Program-made: the position numbers and the translations under genes | NCBI RefSeq assembly: GCF_030160275.1 | Contig: NZ_BSOA01000006.1 | Coordinates: 62,001-126,000, forward strand | DNA: 64,000 bases | DNA from: Dyella flagellata | GTDB taxonomy: Bacteria; Pseudomonadota; Gammaproteobacteria; Xanthomonadales; Rhodanobacteraceae | Direction: 5' to 3' | Notes under the pieces: generated by a model | Seen by the model: the letters and a program-made list of their open reading frames with translations, nothing else | Told to the model about the DNA's origin: nothing | Database searches by the model: none | Shown here: positions 62,506 to 64,000 of the stretch, one piece after another | How positions within the stretch are numbered: position 1 is the first letter of the stretch | How the letters are laid out: every line of letters begins with the position of its first letter

Positions 62506-63008
62506 CAGCCGAAGCTCTCTGATACGTTGAACTTGCCTGTTTCCAGGTCCACTTCGGTCTTGAGATAAAGATTCAGCGGAATCGGCTGCGCCCACATCTC
62601 CGATTCGATGTTGAAAGCGAGCGATTGGCGATCCATGCGCTTGAGGTCGGTAGTGACCGTCACGCGCAACGTGGCCGAGGTCAGCCGCGGCTCGAATGCC
62701 AGGATCGCTTCACGAAGCTGCCGCTGCAACACCTTGGCGTCGACCCCGGCAACCGCCACACCGGTGAGGTCGGGAATGCCGAAATTGACCACGGAACGAG
62801 CCACTTCCGGGTAGTCGGCCAGTTGGTCGTCCAGGCCTAGATTCACGCAATTGAGCAGCCAGGAAATGTCGCGCGCCACGCAATCGCGCAGGCGCGAGGC
62901 GGAAATCACGCGCTTCTCGCGGCTTTCCTCCGCCTTCGCCGGTTCGTCATCGGCCAGCCGATCCAGCAGCGAAGGCTGCAGGCGTTCCTGGGTGGTCAGC
63001 TCGGCCAT
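62505..63008 (-). CDS. tssE: T6SS baseplate protein TssE (gp25-like)
   Basis: Protein of 167 aa related to phage T4 gp25, the site where sheath polymerisation begins. QPSLLDRLADDEP near the start, the helix around RDISWLLNCVNLG, VVNFGIPDLTG, and the C-terminal ILAFEPRLTSATLRVTV are typical. It lies 6 bp after tagJ and overlaps tssF. Confidence 0.93.
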   Translation of the reverse strand: MAELTTQERLQPSLLDRLADDEPAKAEESREKRVISASRLRDCVARDISWLLNCVNLGLDDQLADYPEVARSVVNFGIPDLTGVAVAGVDAKVLQRQLREAILAFEPRLTSATLRVTVTTDLKRMDRQSLAFNIESEMWAQPIPLNLYLKTEVDLETGKFNVSESFG

Positions 63009-63014
63009 ATGCGA

Positions 63015-63803
63015 TTACGTATCAAATGAAATGCTGCGGATGTCCAGCAACGGATATTCGCCGGCATCGGTGGCGAACATGCGCTGGCCGAAGCCCACAT
63101 GACAGTCATGGCCCAGATCGATCCATTCGGTCTTGCGTGCCAGCACCACATCGCTGTCCTGCGCGCGCTCCGAACCAGGGTAGCGGCAAGGCACGAAACC
63201 GACCGATTCGCCGCCGTTGCTCCAGATGATCTGCACCGGTGCCCAGACTTTGTCGCGCAGATCGGTCGGCGCTTCGAACTTCAATTCGCGGATGCGCGCA
63301 AACGGCACCCATGAATAGCCCCCGTTGACGACGACCTCCAGGCACGGCCCGAAGCGCGGATCGGCGTCGGCGATCCACTCGAACCGCTCGCCGTCGATAC
63401 TGCCGGACACTGCTTCGGCGGCTTCAAAAGCTTGCTCGCGCAACGGCAGCGCCTGCGCATAGCGTTCCTCGCCCATCAGCTTCAGCGACTGCAGCAGCAA
63501 GGCCAGCCATTGCGCCGGCTCGCCGATCACCAGCGGCGGACGCGTGCCGCTCATCACCGCATGGCGCTCCAGCTCACCTTGCAAGGCGCGGCTATAGGCA
63601 CCCACCATCAAGGTGTTGCCGGTATCCAGTTCGCCACTTACCTTCAACTGCGTTTGCGCGCGCTCCCATTGCCCCAACAGCGCCAGCAGCTGAAACAAAA
63701 ACACTCTTGCCTTGGCATCGGCCGGATTGCCGCGCACCTGCGCGGTCAAACCCTGCAACGCCTCGTCGAGGCGGCCTTCTTTGAGCATGTTTTCGGGAGT
63801 CAT
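63015..63803 (-). CDS. tagJ: T6SS accessory protein TagJ (ImpE family)
   Basis: Cytoplasmic protein of 262 aa. The N-terminal half is TPR-like (MLKEGRLDEALQGLTAQVRG, here the first part, LFQLLALLGQWERAQTQL), and the C-terminal half has the ImpE patterns FEWIADADPRFGPCLEV, GGYSWVPFARI and VGFGQRMFATDAGEYPLLDIR. TagJ binds the sheath subunit TssB and assists ClpV in some T6SS classes. The start at 63803 gives the usual MTPENMLKEG opening; a longer frame to 63854 is unlikely. tssB/tssC, its usual neighbours, should lie just to the right. Confidence 0.9.
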   Translation of the reverse strand: MTPENMLKEGRLDEALQGLTAQVRGNPADAKARVFLFQLLALLGQWERAQTQLKVSGELDTGNTLMVGAYSRALQGELERHAVMSGTRPPLVIGEPAQWLALLLQSLKLMGEERYAQALPLREQAFEAAEAVSGSIDGERFEWIADADPRFGPCLEVVVNGGYSWVPFARIRELKFEAPTDLRDKVWAPVQIIWSNGGESVGFVPCRYPGSERAQDSDVVLARKTEWIDLGHDCHVGFGQRMFATDAGEYPLLDIRSISFDT

Positions 63804-63848
63804 GTCCTTGAACCTTGAGCATTCTAAGAAGGACAGGGATTTTTGGCG

Positions 63849-63904
63849 GGGCAAGCCCCAACACCCTCCCCTGCATGCAAGGGAGGGTCAGGGTTGGGTT
63901 GCCC
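63849..63904. terminator. Nested hairpin upstream of tagJ
   Basis: An 8-bp stem (63863-63870 with 63881-63888) is extended by an imperfect outer pair (GGGCAAGCCCCAAC with GTTGGGTTGCCC). It lies just upstream of tagJ and could end the transcript of the gene to the right (possibly tssC or hcp), with partial read-through. The remaining bases to 64000 show no gene. Confidence 0.4.
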
Positions 63905-64000
63905 GAAGCCCGCGGGTGGAGCGAGCTTCGCGCAACACCACATGTCGCCAACAAAATCCCCGGCAGCTGTTACCGAGATCGGTACAAAAGCCGGGTCAGG

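Overview
High-GC proteobacterial chromosome. The gene content and style (type VI secretion genes beside a two-partner secretion adhesin, GH74/GH51 glycosidases, intergenic palindromic repeats) suggest a soil or plant-associated gammaproteobacterium of the Xanthomonadales, perhaps Rhodanobacteraceae such as Dyella or Frateuria. The taxonomy is an inference from family resemblance; no rRNA or tRNA gene is present to test it.

Left part (1-19,001), accessory metabolism and stress. The left edge cuts a type II thioesterase, probably the end of a nonribosomal peptide or polyketide cluster lying outside the window. Next come a histidine kinase/response regulator pair (minus strand) and a divergent four-gene efflux operon (ATPase, adaptor, outer-membrane channel, FtsX-type permease). 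The spacer between them holds an 11-bp direct repeat that looks like a response-regulator box. A 292-bp palindromic, MITE-like element separates this operon from a mercury-type MerR and a MerA-like flavoprotein. Then follow a secreted beta-propeller protein, a TetR regulator convergent with a tautomerase whose promoter region carries two near-identical palindromes, a GH74 xyloglucanase, a GH51 arabinofuranosidase, and a two-HKD phospholipase D-like protein.

Right part (19,346 to the end), type VI secretion (T6SS). tssA is on the plus strand. Everything after it is on the minus strand and is read here from right to left: tagJ-tssE-tssF-tssG-clpV; an effector/spike island (unknown 145-aa protein, PD-(D/E)xK nuclease, PAAR, putative lipoprotein, class 3 lipase, TPR-methyltransferase, VgrG); then a DUF6931-like gene, fha, tssK, tssL, tssM, tagF, pppA, ppkA and a small membrane protein, mostly with overlapping or near-overlapping ends. 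Below these lies a Tae2-like amidase flanked by two STY0301-like immunity candidates. A two-partner secretion pair (tpsB, a 3,111-aa tpsA) plus a linked exported protein sits between this block and tssA. tssB, tssC and hcp are not in the window and probably lie just beyond the right edge; no tssJ was recognised.

How it fits together. The locus carries a full threonine-phosphorylation switch: kinase PpkA, phosphatase PppA, FHA reader and TagF. A short T-x-V-(K/R/Q)-P motif occurs three times in the kinase N-terminus, once near the N-terminus of TssL (Thr13) and once just after the FHA domain. This suggests the phosphosites that drive assembly. The cargo predicted around the spike covers peptidoglycan (amidase), lipid (lipase) and nucleic acid (nuclease), which is a typical antibacterial arsenal.
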